Below, one piece after another: positions 7,126 to 15,767 of a stretch of DNA of 29,577 nucleotides; the first letter of the stretch is position 1, and every line of letters starts with the position of its first letter. Source of the stretch: JAENWH01 sp038248745 (GTDB taxonomy: Bacteria > Bacillota > Clostridia > Peptostreptococcales > Anaerovoracaceae); assembly GCA_038248745.1 (NCBI GenBank), contig JBBRXC010000005.1, positions 1-29,577 of the forward strand, in the 5' to 3' direction. The notes under the pieces were generated by a model. That model did not search any database, was not told the DNA's origin, and saw only the letters and a list, made by a program, of their open reading frames with translations. Position numbers and translations under genes: made by a program.

Positions 7126-9008
7126 TTCAACTTCCCTCTTCTTCTTTCCCTTTCCAGGTAAATCAAAAGGACGCTGATATCCGCTGGGGATACCCCAGAT
7201 ATCCTTGAAGCTTGCCCTAAAGATAAAGGTTTAAATTGATTTAATTTTTGAAAAGCTTCTATTCGAAGACCCTCTATTTTAGAGTAATCCAGTTCCTGGC
7301 TGATCATTTTACCCTCCAGTTTCTTAAATCTTTCAATTTGTTTAAGTTGCTTACTAATATAGCCTTCGTATTTAATCTGTACCTCTATTTGAGTTTTGCT
7401 GTGACTTGACAGTTTAGGCTGGTCCTCATCGATTTCAGCTAATTTATCATATGTAATCTCAGGTCTTTTTAACAACTCTGCTAAAGAAATTTTATTTTGA
7501 AGCGGCGTACTGTTGGTTTTTTCCATAAATTGAAGAACCTGATTTGGAAATACTATTGTTTCCTCTAACCTTTTCTTCTCCATTTCTACCTGTTCCATTT
7601 TATTTAAGTATTTGGTAAATCTTTCCATATTTACCAATCCAAGGGAATGTCCCTTTTCTGTTAGTCTTAGGTCTGCATTGTCCTGTCTTAGAACAAGCCT
7701 ATATTCTGCTCTAGACGTCATGATACGATATGGCTCATTAGTCCCTTTGGTAACCAAATCATCGATTAGAACGCCAATATAAGCCTCGCTTCTGTCCAAA
7801 ACGAAGGAATTTTTACCATTTATTGACATACAGGCGTTTATTCCTGCCACAAGGCCCTGCGCCGCTGCTTCTTCGTACCCGGAACTACCATTAAACTGAC
7901 CCGCACAAAAAAGATTTTTGATTTGTCGTGATTCCAAATTAATTTTTAAATCCAAAGGATCTATGCAATCATATTCAATTGCATAAGCTGGTCTTACAAT
8001 TTTAGCATTTTCAAGCCCTGGAATTGTTTTGTAAAAAGCTTCCTGCACATCTTCAGGGAGGGAAGATGACATCCCTTGAATATACATTTCATCAGTGCTT
8101 CTTCCTTCCGGTTCAATAAATGTCTGGTGTCGTTCTTTTTCTGAAAATCTATTTACCTTATCTTCTATTGATGGACAGTATCTAGGACCAATACCTTCTA
8201 TCTGGCCACCGAAAAGGGCAGATTTCAGAGAATTCTCTCTGATTACCTGATGTGTTTTTTCATTTGTATAGGTTAACCAGCAACTTACCTGCTCACAGGC
8301 CAATTCATCATTCATAAACGAAAAAGGAACAATTTTTTCATCCCCTGGTTGCTCTTTCATTTTGCTGTAATCCAAACTTGAACCCAATATCCTAGCCGGC
8401 GTTCCTGTTTTAAATCTTCTGAGCGCTATACCATGTCTCTTTAAATTATCTGCCAGTTCCATTGACGGCGAAAGCCCATTTGGTCCACTAAAAAATGACC
8501 ACTCTCCAATAAATATCTTGCCTCTTAAAAAGGTTCCAGTTGCTATTATTACTGCCTTTGCTCCATAAGCTGCTCCCGTATTCAGGAGAACTCCCCGAAC
8601 CTGGCCCTCCTCCACAATCAGATCAATAACCTCACCCTGTTTTAAATCAAGATTTTCTTCTTTTTCAATAGTCTTTTTCATTTCCTCGTGATATTTAACT
8701 TTGTCCGCCTGCGCCCGTAGCGAATGAACTGCGGGACCTTTGGCAGTATTCAACATTTTACTTTGGATAAAAGTTTTATCAATATTTAATCCCATTTCCC
8801 CGCCAAGCGCATCTATTTCTCGGACAAGGTGTCCTTTTCCAGTCCCTCCAATGGAGGGATTGCACGCCATCATGGCCACCGCTTCAAGATTAATTGAAAG
8901 CATCAGCGTTTTTTCTCCCATACGTGCAGCCGCAAGGCCTGCTTCACATCCGGCATGACCCGCCCCTATCACTATTACATCATAATCTTCCATTAATATC
9001 TGTTTCAT
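7122..9008 (-). CDS. mnmG: tRNA uridine 5-carboxymethylaminomethyl modification enzyme MnmG (GidA)
   Basis: This 628-residue FAD protein works with MnmE to build the cmnm5 group on wobble uridine of several tRNAs. The dinucleotide-binding motif IGAGHAGCEAGLAAARMG is at about residues 14-31. Other family blocks are visible: MACNPSIGGTGKGHLVREID, the FKTGTPARI segment and CAGQFNGSSGYEEAAAQG. The start used has AGGGTGA upstream and lies 6 bases after mnmE. Another ATG five codons in (8993) is also possible. Confidence 0.97.
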   Translation of the reverse strand: MKQILMEDYDVIVIGAGHAGCEAGLAAARMGEKTLMLSINLEAVAMMACNPSIGGTGKGHLVREIDALGGEMGLNIDKTFIQSKMLNTAKGPAVHSLRAQADKVKYHEEMKKTIEKEENLDLKQGEVIDLIVEEGQVRGVLLNTGAAYGAKAVIIATGTFLRGKIFIGEWSFFSGPNGLSPSMELADNLKRHGIALRRFKTGTPARILGSSLDYSKMKEQPGDEKIVPFSFMNDELACEQVSCWLTYTNEKTHQVIRENSLKSALFGGQIEGIGPRYCPSIEDKVNRFSEKERHQTFIEPEGRSTDEMYIQGMSSSLPEDVQEAFYKTIPGLENAKIVRPAYAIEYDCIDPLDLKINLESRQIKNLFCAGQFNGSSGYEEAAAQGLVAGINACMSINGKNSFVLDRSEAYIGVLIDDLVTKGTNEPYRIMTSRAEYRLVLRQDNADLRLTEKGHSLGLVNMERFTKYLNKMEQVEMEKKRLEETIVFPNQVLQFMEKTNSTPLQNKISLAELLKRPEITYDKLAEIDEDQPKLSSHSKTQIEVQIKYEGYISKQLKQIERFKKLEGKMISQELDYSKIEGLRIEAFQKLNQFKPLSLGQASRISGVSPADISVLLIYLERERRRGKLK

Positions 9009-9014
9009 TTCACC

Positions 9015-10385
9015 CTATTTCCCCAGACAAAATCTTGCAAAGACTTCATCTATTATATTTTCTGAAACTGTTTCTCCAATGATTTCTCCAAGGAGTTCCC
9101 ATGCTGTTTTTACATCGATTTCTAAAAAATCCATCGCTGTAAAAGCTTCAGTCTGATCAATTGCATCTTTTATTGCCTGCCCTGCTTTTTCCAGTAAGTT
9201 CTTTTGACGAACGTTTGAAATTAGCATGCTTTCTCCTTGTTTGACCTTACCTCCATAAACCAGATCTTCTATCTCTTTTTCCACGGCATTAATTCCTGCT
9301 CCCTTTGTGGCTGTTGTTAGAATCACTTTGGCTTCAGGAATTAATTTTTTTATTTGTACTGCATCGATTTTTTGCTCAAGATCCCCTTTATTTATGATAA
9401 CAAGGCTTTTTCTTTTTCCAATTATTTCAATGATCTCTCTATCTTCTCTCGAAAGTTCACTGCTTCCATCCAGAACAAAAATAATCAAATCTGCCTTATT
9501 AAAAGATTCCTTGCTTTTTTCTATCCCAATTTTTTCAATCGTATCTTCAGTTTCTCTAATTCCAGCTGTATCAGTCAGTTTAATGGCAATACCTTTAATT
9601 GAAAGAAATTCCTCAATGGTGTCTCTTGTTGTTCCTGGTATTTCTGTTACAATGGCTCTGCTTTCGCGAAGCAATGCATTCATTAAAGAGGATTTTCCAA
9701 CATTTGGTTTTCCAATAATTGAAACAGCAAGTCCTTCTCGAATTAATCTTCCCGTCTCCGCTGTAGACATTAAATTTTCAATCATATCGTCTATTAGCAA
9801 TAGGCTTTTATTAATTTCTTTATACGTTAATTCTTCTATATCTTCGTCGGGATAATCAATGTTCACAGCTAGTTTAACAAGTAATTCTAAAAGCATTTTT
9901 CGTATTTCTAAAACTTTTTTAGAAAGAGATCCTTCCAGCTGACTGATGGAAATTTCAAAGCTTTTATCACTCTTTGCTCTGATTAAATCTATCACTGCTT
10001 CGGCTTGGATCAAATCCAGCCTGCCATTTAAAAAAGCTCTTTTCGTAAACTCACCCGGCTCAGCTAGTATGGCCCCTTTTTTTAAAACCAACTCTAACGT
10101 TTTTCTTAAAGAAATAATGCTTCCGTGGCAATTAATTTCTACTACATCCTCCGTTGTATAAGTCTTTGGTCCTTTCATATATGAAACCAACACTTCATCA
10201 ATAATTTCACCTGTGTCCTGATCCATTATCCGTCCATAGGACAAATATCGATTTCTTACAGGTTTCTCATTTACACCGACAAAAATCTGGTCAAGTATTT
10301 CCCTGGCCTTTTCTCCGCTGATTCTTACAATTCCTATTCCACCCTCTCCATAAGCGGTGGCAATTGCTGCTATTGTATTTTCCAT
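9015..10385 (-). CDS. mnmE: tRNA modification GTPase MnmE (TrmE)
   Basis: This 456-residue potassium-activated GTPase is the partner of MnmG in tRNA wobble-uridine modification. The N-terminal folate-binding domain begins at DTIAAIAT-like ENTIAAIAT. The G domain has GKPNVGKS (about 225-232), GTTRDT, DTAG and NKGD. The C-terminal FCLGK carries the invariant C-x-G-K motif. The ATG at 10385 is chosen because it matches the family start and has GGGGAG just upstream; an in-frame TTG four codons earlier lies within that site. A terminator lies directly upstream. Confidence 0.96.
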   Translation of the reverse strand: MENTIAAIATAYGEGGIGIVRISGEKAREILDQIFVGVNEKPVRNRYLSYGRIMDQDTGEIIDEVLVSYMKGPKTYTTEDVVEINCHGSIISLRKTLELVLKKGAILAEPGEFTKRAFLNGRLDLIQAEAVIDLIRAKSDKSFEISISQLEGSLSKKVLEIRKMLLELLVKLAVNIDYPDEDIEELTYKEINKSLLLIDDMIENLMSTAETGRLIREGLAVSIIGKPNVGKSSLMNALLRESRAIVTEIPGTTRDTIEEFLSIKGIAIKLTDTAGIRETEDTIEKIGIEKSKESFNKADLIIFVLDGSSELSREDREIIEIIGKRKSLVIINKGDLEQKIDAVQIKKLIPEAKVILTTATKGAGINAVEKEIEDLVYGGKVKQGESMLISNVRQKNLLEKAGQAIKDAIDQTEAFTAMDFLEIDVKTAWELLGEIIGETVSENIIDEVFARFCLGK

Positions 10386-10397
10386 TATTCTCCCCAA

Positions 10398-10430
10398 GGT
10401 AAAAAATAACCCGTGTAAACACGGGTTATT
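10398..10430 (-). terminator. Rho-independent terminator after jag
   Basis: AATAACCCGTGT (10405-10416) and ACACGGGTTATT (10419-10430) are a perfect 12-bp inverted repeat. Read on the minus strand it is followed by a run of six T. It starts four bases after the jag stop and lies 13 bases before the mnmE site region, leaving no space for a full promoter for mnmE. Confidence 0.88.
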
Positions 10431-10433
10431 AGT

Positions 10434-11327
10434 TTATTTTAAGTCTATTATAACCCTTCTGTATGGTTCTTCTCCCTCACTACGTGTTGTGACTTCCGGG
10501 TTGCCCTGTAGTGTTGCATGAATGACCTTTCTCTCGTAAGGATTCATCGGCTCAAGCCTTACACTCTTTCGTGACTTGGTAACCTTTGATGCCAGCCTGT
10601 TTGCCAACTGCTCAAGGGTTTTTTCTCTTTTTTGTCTGTAATTTTCTGCATCTACCACTACTTTTATATATTTTCCATCACCTTTATTTGCAACAAGACT
10701 TGTTAAATACTGGATAGCATCTAAGGTTTGCCCTCTTTTTCCAATAATAGTTCCGGAATCTTTACCTTCTATGTCTACATAAATGATATCTTCATTCTCT
10801 TCTGCTTCAAGGGTAACTTCAAGTCCCATTTTCTGAGTTATTTCATTTAAAAAAATCAAAACTTTATTATCCTCTGCTACAGGCGCCAGATTTTCTGGTT
10901 TTTCCTGCCTCAATCCTTCGAAATTCGTTTCTTTTTTATGCCTTTCAAACACCGGCTTACTTCTTACTTCAGATACAGCCTTTTCTCTAGCCGGTTCTTT
11001 TGCTCTTTCAAAAAACGGTTTTGTCTTTGACTCTTCCCTGATTGTTCGAGCTTCTTCTTTCGCTGGCCTTGCCTCTTCTCTAACTGGTCTTGGCTGTTGT
11101 CTGATTGTCTTGGCTTCTTCTTTTATTTCAGGTGCCTTAAATTTCTCTGGTTTGTAGGCCTTTTTCTCAACTCGTACTTTTGCTAATTTTGATCCAATTC
11201 CGAAAAACCCTTTTGAAGGTTCCTCTATTACTATAATCTCTACCTGTTCTTTGGTAAGTTTAAGATCTATCAGGGCTAATTCAACTGCGTTTTCAACGCT
11301 TGTTCCCCATTTTTCCGAAAAATCCAT
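10434..11327 (-). CDS. jag: RNA-binding protein Jag/KhpB (SpoIIIJ-associated)
   Basis: The 297-residue protein has the Jag N-terminal domain (FSEKWGTSVENAVELALIDL to KGFFGIGSKLAKVRVE), a long charged linker, a KH domain with the GKRG loop (IIGKRGQTLDAIQYL) and a C-terminal R3H domain (MNPYERKVIHATLQG). It binds RNA and affects cell elongation and division in Gram-positive bacteria. The linker (about residues 55-135) is rich in degenerate R-E-E-A/S and K-P/F-E-R units and is probably disordered. The ATG at 11327 is chosen because GGAGG lies nine bases upstream. It lies directly downstream of yidC, the standard pairing. Confidence 0.93.
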   Translation of the reverse strand: MDFSEKWGTSVENAVELALIDLKLTKEQVEIIVIEEPSKGFFGIGSKLAKVRVEKKAYKPEKFKAPEIKEEAKTIRQQPRPVREEARPAKEEARTIREESKTKPFFERAKEPAREKAVSEVRSKPVFERHKKETNFEGLRQEKPENLAPVAEDNKVLIFLNEITQKMGLEVTLEAEENEDIIYVDIEGKDSGTIIGKRGQTLDAIQYLTSLVANKGDGKYIKVVVDAENYRQKREKTLEQLANRLASKVTKSRKSVRLEPMNPYERKVIHATLQGNPEVTTRSEGEEPYRRVIIDLK

Positions 11328-11348
11328 AGGTGATTTCCTCCACACTTC

Positions 11349-12038
11349 TTATTGTTTTTCTTTTAATTTTCTTCTCAATTGGTTAAGTCGTAGATTGAAT
11401 AGTATTTGCATTAATGTTCCAATAAACCAATAAAGCGCCAATCCTGCTGGGAATGATCTTCCCATCCAAACGATCATCACAGGGAAAAAGTACTTCATAA
11501 TACTTGTCATGGATGACATTGGATTGTTTGGATCTATTGTTGTCTGACTTTGTGTCTGCGAAAATGAAATGTAAGTGGTTATTCCTGCACCAAGCGGTAA
11601 TATCCAAGAGTCCGGCTGGCTGAGATCCATTATCCAGAAAAAGGATTCATGAACCGCAAGCATCATGTCAGCATTGTCAATAAACTGCATTGGGTTTCTA
11701 AGTAATACAAAAAGTCCAAAAATAATTGGCATTTGTATCAGCATTGGCAGACAGCCACTCATTGGATTGTATTTTTCATCTTTGTAAAGCTGTGACAGTT
11801 TTTCATTTAATAGTGCTTTATCATGGGAAAATTTATTTTGAATTGCCTTTATTTTTGGCTGCAAATCTCCCATTCTTGCTGTTGATTTAATTTGATGTGC
11901 ATAAAGCGGATATAATAACAGCTTTATTATGATAGTAAAAACGATTAGCGTTATACCATAATTTTGAATAAATCCATAAAGTAGATTAAGTAGCATTCCC
12001 ATCGGCCGTGCTATATAACCCATAATTGTAATATACAT
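11349..12038 (-). CDS. yidC: YidC/Oxa1-family membrane protein insertase
   Basis: This 229-residue multispanning insertase places and folds membrane proteins alone or with SecYEG. It shows the Gram-positive core: a first helix (GITLIVFTIIIKLLLYPL), the positively charged cytoplasmic loop (HQIKSTARMGDLQPKIKAIQ), the NPMSGCLPMLIQMPIIFGLF segment, and two closing helices (MKYFFPVMIVWMGRSFPAGL and ALYWFIGTLMQILFNL). The conserved membrane arginine seen in the family may be replaced by Lys in TIIIKLLLYPL. No lipoprotein signal peptide is visible, unlike Bacillus SpoIIIJ. GGAGG precedes the ATG. It sits between yidD and jag. Confidence 0.95.
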   Translation of the reverse strand: MYITIMGYIARPMGMLLNLLYGFIQNYGITLIVFTIIIKLLLYPLYAHQIKSTARMGDLQPKIKAIQNKFSHDKALLNEKLSQLYKDEKYNPMSGCLPMLIQMPIIFGLFVLLRNPMQFIDNADMMLAVHESFFWIMDLSQPDSWILPLGAGITTYISFSQTQSQTTIDPNNPMSSMTSIMKYFFPVMIVWMGRSFPAGLALYWFIGTLMQILFNLRLNQLRRKLKEKQ

Positions 12039-12050
12039 TAATTTCCTCCA

Positions 12051-12269
12051 CTATTTTAAGGGATCGTATCCTCCCGGATGAAAAGGATGACATTTTAGAA
12101 TTCTTTTTATTCCTAAAAAGCTACCTTTAAATGCCCCATACTTTTCAACTGCCTGAATAAAATAAGTTGAACACGTTGGATAAAACCGACAAGCAGGAGG
12201 GAAAAATGGAGATATAAGAACCTGATATCCCTTTATTAAAACTATTAATATATTTTTCAGAAATTTCAC
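12051..12269 (-). CDS. yidD: Membrane protein insertion efficiency factor YidD
   Basis: The 72-residue protein has the family pattern YQVLISPFFPPACRFYPTCS and GIKRILKCHPFHPGGYDP with three conserved cysteines. It is thought to assist YidC-dependent insertion. The start is GTG (12269) with GAAGG just upstream, four bases after the rnpA stop. Confidence 0.95.
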   Translation of the reverse strand: MKFLKNILIVLIKGYQVLISPFFPPACRFYPTCSTYFIQAVEKYGAFKGSFLGIKRILKCHPFHPGGYDPLK

Positions 12270-12273
12270 CTTC

Positions 12274-12618
12274 TTATTTGCCTGTTTCCAACAATTTTCC
12301 TCTGTTCGCTGCAGATTTTAACGATTTAATAACTTCCTGACATTTGGTACCGTTTATGGTATTTCGTCCTATAATTATTAAGTCGTATCCTGTTCTAAAC
12401 TCTTTTTGTAGTTCTCTATAGCTTTCCTTCATCAGTCGGCGTGCTCTATTTCTAAATACACTATTACCAACCTTCTTGCTTGCTAAAAAGGCGATTCTGT
12501 TATATGGCAGACCGTTTTTTTTGTAAAACAACACCACATATTTATCACCCACAGATTTTCCTCTGCTATATAGCGTGGAAAAATCTTTTTTTTTGCGTAA
12601 AACATTCGGTTTTAGCAT
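12274..12618 (-). CDS. rnpA: Ribonuclease P protein component
   Basis: This 114-residue protein is the subunit of RNase P, which matures tRNA 5' ends with the RNA subunit. The conserved RNR signature is visible as KKVGNSVFRNRARRLMKE, along with F-x-x-L-Y near the N-terminus (DFSTLYSRGKSVG) and the closing YDLIIIGRN segment. It is located between rpmH and yidD as usual. Confidence 0.95.
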   Translation of the reverse strand: MLKPNVLRKKKDFSTLYSRGKSVGDKYVVLFYKKNGLPYNRIAFLASKKVGNSVFRNRARRLMKESYRELQKEFRTGYDLIIIGRNTINGTKCQEVIKSLKSAANRGKLLETGK

Positions 12619-12670
12619 TCTTCACCATATTCAAGAGCATCTTTAAACAAAAAGACCACGTTTGCGGTCT

Positions 12671-12805
12671 CTATGCTGTCAACTCTTTTCTTCCTCTTGC
12701 TCTTCTTCTCTTTAATACATTTCTACCGTTTTTTGTCTTCATTCTTTTTCTAAAACCATGTTCCTTTTTTCTTTGTCTTACTTTTGGCTGAAAAGTTTGC
12801 TTCAT
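12671..12805 (-). CDS. rpmH: 50S ribosomal protein L34
   Basis: This is the 44-residue L34, beginning MKQTFQPKVRQRKKEHGFRK and ending RRRARGRKELTA, an almost invariant sequence. The ATG at 12805 has a strong AAGGAGG site; an open extension to 12856 is not coding. It is the first gene of the rpmH-rnpA-yidD-yidC-jag operon. Confidence 0.97.
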   Translation of the reverse strand: MKQTFQPKVRQRKKEHGFRKRMKTKNGRNVLKRRRARGRKELTA

Positions 12806-12886
12806 ATCTAAAACACCTCCTTGCTTAATATTTAAAGATATATTTTGCTGCGACATCTAAATTTCAACTCGCATACATGCCTTATA

Positions 12887-12915
12887 AGTATACCCAACCA
12901 CCTTATAAAAGTCAA
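12887..12915 (-). promoter_or_regulatory. Sigma-A promoter of the rpmH operon
   Basis: On the minus strand TTGACT (12910-12915), a 17-bp spacer and TATACT (12887-12892) make a near-consensus promoter. It lies about 80 bases upstream of the rpmH ATG, in the expected place. Confidence 0.88.
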
Positions 12916-13157
12916 CTATTATAAAGGCTAATAAAAATATATTTATAGATAAAAATGCTTTGTTTTTACTTTTTATGGATATTGTGTCTATATATTGTAC
13001 TACTTGTTAAAACTATGCACAATATTATCCACAACTTGTGGATAACTTATATATTATTTGGGTTTTAGCCTTAAAATATTCTCCTTGCCTGTGGATAACT
13101 TTTTTTGTATTATATAGATACATCAATTATACATCATTCAAAACAAAGGAAGCAATA
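12916..13157. other. oriC upstream part (DnaA box cluster before dnaA)
   Basis: The gene-free stretch between rpmH and dnaA (352 bases in all) holds the rpmH promoter and this AT-rich origin segment. Perfect DnaA boxes TTATCCACA lie at 13025-13033 (plus), 13037-13045 (minus) and 13090-13098 (minus), with a weak box CTATGCACA at 13013-13021. The first two face each other three bases apart. The dnaA promoter must lie within this stretch, so DnaA is likely to repress itself; no single -35/-10 pair is convincing. Confidence 0.88.
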
Positions 13158-14489
13158 ATGAAAAATTTTAAGAATAACTGGTTAAAAGTCTTAGATGTCC
13201 TTTCCAAAGAAACCACTGAGGTAGGTTACAGTACTTGGTTTGTTCCTATTACACCGATTCGCATCGATGATACAGGCAACAAAATTTACCTTGATCCCTT
13301 CAGCGAACTTAATCTTAATATTTTAGCTGCACGATATTTGCCTTTACTTGAAAACGCTATTTTTCAGGTTTTCAAGAAAAAATATGCTGTTGTATTTGAA
13401 TTTCATGAAGAAGAAGAAGATTCTTCCTATCTTGGTCTTGGTGAAAACTTCAGGGAAGAGTATTATCTAAATCCAAGATACAATTTTGGCAGCTTTGTTG
13501 TTGGTGAAAACAATAAATATGCCCATGCTGCAGCTCAGGCTGTTGCAAAAACACCATCTGACGCATATAATCCATTATTTATATATGGTGATTCTGGTCT
13601 TGGCAAAACTCATTTAATGCATGCAATTGGCCATTATATATTACAAAATCATCCAAAATCAAAAGTTCTTTATGTTTCTTCAGAAATGTTCACCAATGAA
13701 TTAATTAAATCTATTGGTGAAAGAAAAACGATTGAATTTAGAAACAAATATAGAAGTATAGATGTTTTATTAATAGATGATATACAATTTATCGAAGGAA
13801 AGGAAGGAACTCAAGAAGAGTTTTTTCATACCTTTAATACTCTTTATGAAGCAAATAAGCAAATTATTATATCAAGCGATCGTCCGCCAAACAGACTTAC
13901 AAATATTGAAGATCGATTGCGTTCACGGTTTCAATGGAATTTTATTGCAGATATTCAACCGCCTGACTACGAAACAAGAGTTGCTATCTTAATAAAAAAG
14001 GCAACACTGGAAAATATTGAAATTACAAATGATTTAATTGATGTGATTGGCTATATAGCCGAAAAAATTAAATTAAATATTAGAGAATTAGAAGGTGCTT
14101 TTACTCGTGTTGTCGGGTATGCAAGCCTAGTGGATGAACAAATCAATGTCCCTTTTGCTAAAAATGTATTAAAAGATGTTCTTTCATCAGAAGAAACTGC
14201 AATCAATCAAGAAAATATTAAAAAACTAGTTTGTAAGCACTTTAATATAAAGGTTTCAGAAATGGAATCTTCAAAAAGAGATCGAAGTATATCTTTCCCA
14301 AGACAAATTGCCATGTACCTATGTCGGGATATGACGGATTTATCTCTTCCTAAAATTGGCCTAGCTTTTGGAAAAAGAGATCATTCTACCGTTCTTCATG
14401 CATGTGATAAAATTTCAACTGAAATAAAAAGCAATACTTCTGTTAAAGATATTGTCTCTTCTTTAAAAAAACAGTTAAAAGATAATTAA
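13158..14489 (+). CDS. dnaA: Chromosomal replication initiator protein DnaA
   Basis: This 443-residue AAA+ initiator binds DnaA boxes and opens the origin. Domain I is residues 1 to about 80 and a short acidic linker follows (HEEEEDSS). The AAA+ domain has Walker A GDSGLGKT (144-151) and Walker B LLIDDIQFI. Domain IV carries the DnaA signature in the region SISFPRQIAMYL to RDHSTVLHACDKI. The ATG at 13158 has AAAGGAAG upstream and gives the family N-terminus; an open upstream extension to 13038 would run through DnaA boxes and is rejected. Binding sites flank the gene on both sides. Confidence 0.98.
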   Translation: MKNFKNNWLKVLDVLSKETTEVGYSTWFVPITPIRIDDTGNKIYLDPFSELNLNILAARYLPLLENAIFQVFKKKYAVVFEFHEEEEDSSYLGLGENFREEYYLNPRYNFGSFVVGENNKYAHAAAQAVAKTPSDAYNPLFIYGDSGLGKTHLMHAIGHYILQNHPKSKVLYVSSEMFTNELIKSIGERKTIEFRNKYRSIDVLLIDDIQFIEGKEGTQEEFFHTFNTLYEANKQIIISSDRPPNRLTNIEDRLRSRFQWNFIADIQPPDYETRVAILIKKATLENIEITNDLIDVIGYIAEKIKLNIRELEGAFTRVVGYASLVDEQINVPFAKNVLKDVLSSEETAINQENIKKLVCKHFNIKVSEMESSKRDRSISFPRQIAMYLCRDMTDLSLPKIGLAFGKRDHSTVLHACDKISTEIKSNTSVKDIVSSLKKQLKDN

Positions 14490-14518
14490 TACACTGTAAA
14501 AATAATAACTTTTATAAG

Positions 14519-14620
14519 TTATCAACACTTTATCCACAGGCAAGAGCCATTACAATTCAACTATTTGAACCACTTATTAACATATCCACAGGCCCTACTA
14601 CTACTATTACTAAAAATAAT
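14519..14620. other. oriC downstream part: DnaA boxes, DnaA-trios and unwinding element
   Basis: Between dnaA and dnaN are boxes TTATCAACA (14519-14527, one mismatch), TTATCCACA (14530-14538) and ATATCCACA (14582-14590, one mismatch). The last is followed directly by GGCC and then six trinucleotides CTA CTA CTA CTA TTA CTA (14595-14612) and an A/T-only run. This matches the basal unwinding system described in Bacillus subtilis, in which DnaA filaments engage trios on one strand. Confidence 0.88.
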
Positions 14621-14643
14621 ATAAGAAAAAAAGGAGATTTTAA

Positions 14644-15756
14644 ATGAAATTTACTTGCAGTCAACAACAATTATCTAAAGCAATTAATACTGTTTCTAAA
14701 GCAGTAACATCAAGAACTACTATACCAATTCTTAAAGGAATATTAATTAATGTCAGTAAAGATGGGATATTATCTTTATCTGCTTCTGATCTAGATTTAA
14801 GCATAGAAAAAAAAATAAGCGTTCATGTGGAAGAAGAAGGTTCAGTTGTAGTATTATCTAAACTTTTTGGAGATATTATAAGAAAACTGCCAAATGAAAA
14901 TATTGAAATAGAAAAAATAGAAGAAAATAATATAAATATAAAATGTTCTTCCTCAGAATTCACAATAGTTGGATTAGCGCCAGATGAATTTCCAAATATG
15001 GGAGAAATAGAGAATAATTATAAAATATTATTAAGTAAAGATATTTTTAAAGAAATGATAAAAAAAACAGTGTTTGCAGCAAGTATAGATGAATCAAAAG
15101 GAATTATTGTAGGAGCATTAATAGAAATAGAAGAGAATTCTATAAATATGGTTGCACTTGATGGTTTCAGGATGGCAGTAGCAAGAGAACAAATTATTAA
15201 TAAAGAAGCAAAAAAAATAATAGTATCAGCAAAAATATTGAATGAAATAAATAAAATAATAAGTGAAAGTGAAGAAGGAGAAAATATAGAATTAATTTTA
15301 GATAATAAAAAAGCTGTTATTTTATTGGAGTCTACAAAAATCGTTTTAAGATTATTGGATGGGGAATTTATTAAATATAGAGATATAACACCAAAGGAAT
15401 TTAAAACAAATGTAATATTGAATAAAACGGATTTTATGGAAAGTGTTGAAAGAGCATCATTATTAGCAAAAGAGGGAAAGAACAATTTAATAAAACTGTC
15501 TATACTCGAAAATAATATGATTATAACTTCAAAATCAGAAGAGGGAAATGTAAAAGAAAATGTTATTATAAGTAAAGATGGTGAAAATCTAGAAATAGGT
15601 TTTAATTCTAAATACTTGTTAGATGCCTTAAAAGTAATAAGTACAGAAGAAATAAAAATTGAATTAAATACGAGTATAAGTCCGTGTTTAATAAAACCAA
15701 TTGATGGCAACGAATACGAATATTTAATTTTACCGGTTAGATTAACAGGAAATTAA
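14644..15756 (+). CDS. dnaN: DNA polymerase III sliding clamp (beta subunit)
   Basis: This 370-residue processivity clamp opens with the family pattern KFTCSQQQLSKAINTVSKAV and TIPILKGILINV and ends with the conserved YLILPVRL (typically Y-L-x-x-P-V/M-R-x). Three repeated clamp domains fit the length. AAAGGAG precedes the ATG and directly abuts the origin unwinding element. The gene is markedly rich in A/T-ending codons (AAA, ATA, TTA, AAT), more so than gyrB downstream. recF follows after 11 bases. Confidence 0.97.
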   Translation: MKFTCSQQQLSKAINTVSKAVTSRTTIPILKGILINVSKDGILSLSASDLDLSIEKKISVHVEEEGSVVVLSKLFGDIIRKLPNENIEIEKIEENNINIKCSSSEFTIVGLAPDEFPNMGEIENNYKILLSKDIFKEMIKKTVFAASIDESKGIIVGALIEIEENSINMVALDGFRMAVAREQIINKEAKKIIVSAKILNEINKIISESEEGENIELILDNKKAVILLESTKIVLRLLDGEFIKYRDITPKEFKTNVILNKTDFMESVERASLLAKEGKNNLIKLSILENNMIITSKSEEGNVKENVIISKDGENLEIGFNSKYLLDALKVISTEEIKIELNTSISPCLIKPIDGNEYEYLILPVRLTGN

Positions 15757-15767
15757 GGAATAAATGT

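Noticed and set aside
9307..9855. 182-codon plus-strand open frame within mnmE
   Set aside because: It lies antisense to a conserved GTPase gene and has the Ser/Ile-rich composition of an antisense shadow.
12806..12856. Longer L34 reading frame
   Set aside because: L34 is an invariant protein of about 44 residues starting MKQTFQP, and AAGGAGG sits directly before that ATG.
13038..13157. Forty-codon upstream extension of dnaA
   Set aside because: It runs through DnaA boxes, starts at a non-ATG codon without a ribosome-binding site, and does not match DnaA; the ATG at 13158 fits the family.
15018..15710. 230-codon open frame on the minus strand within dnaN
   Set aside because: It is a low-complexity Ile/Phe/Ser-rich shadow of the AT-rich dnaN codons with no known fold and no ribosome-binding site.
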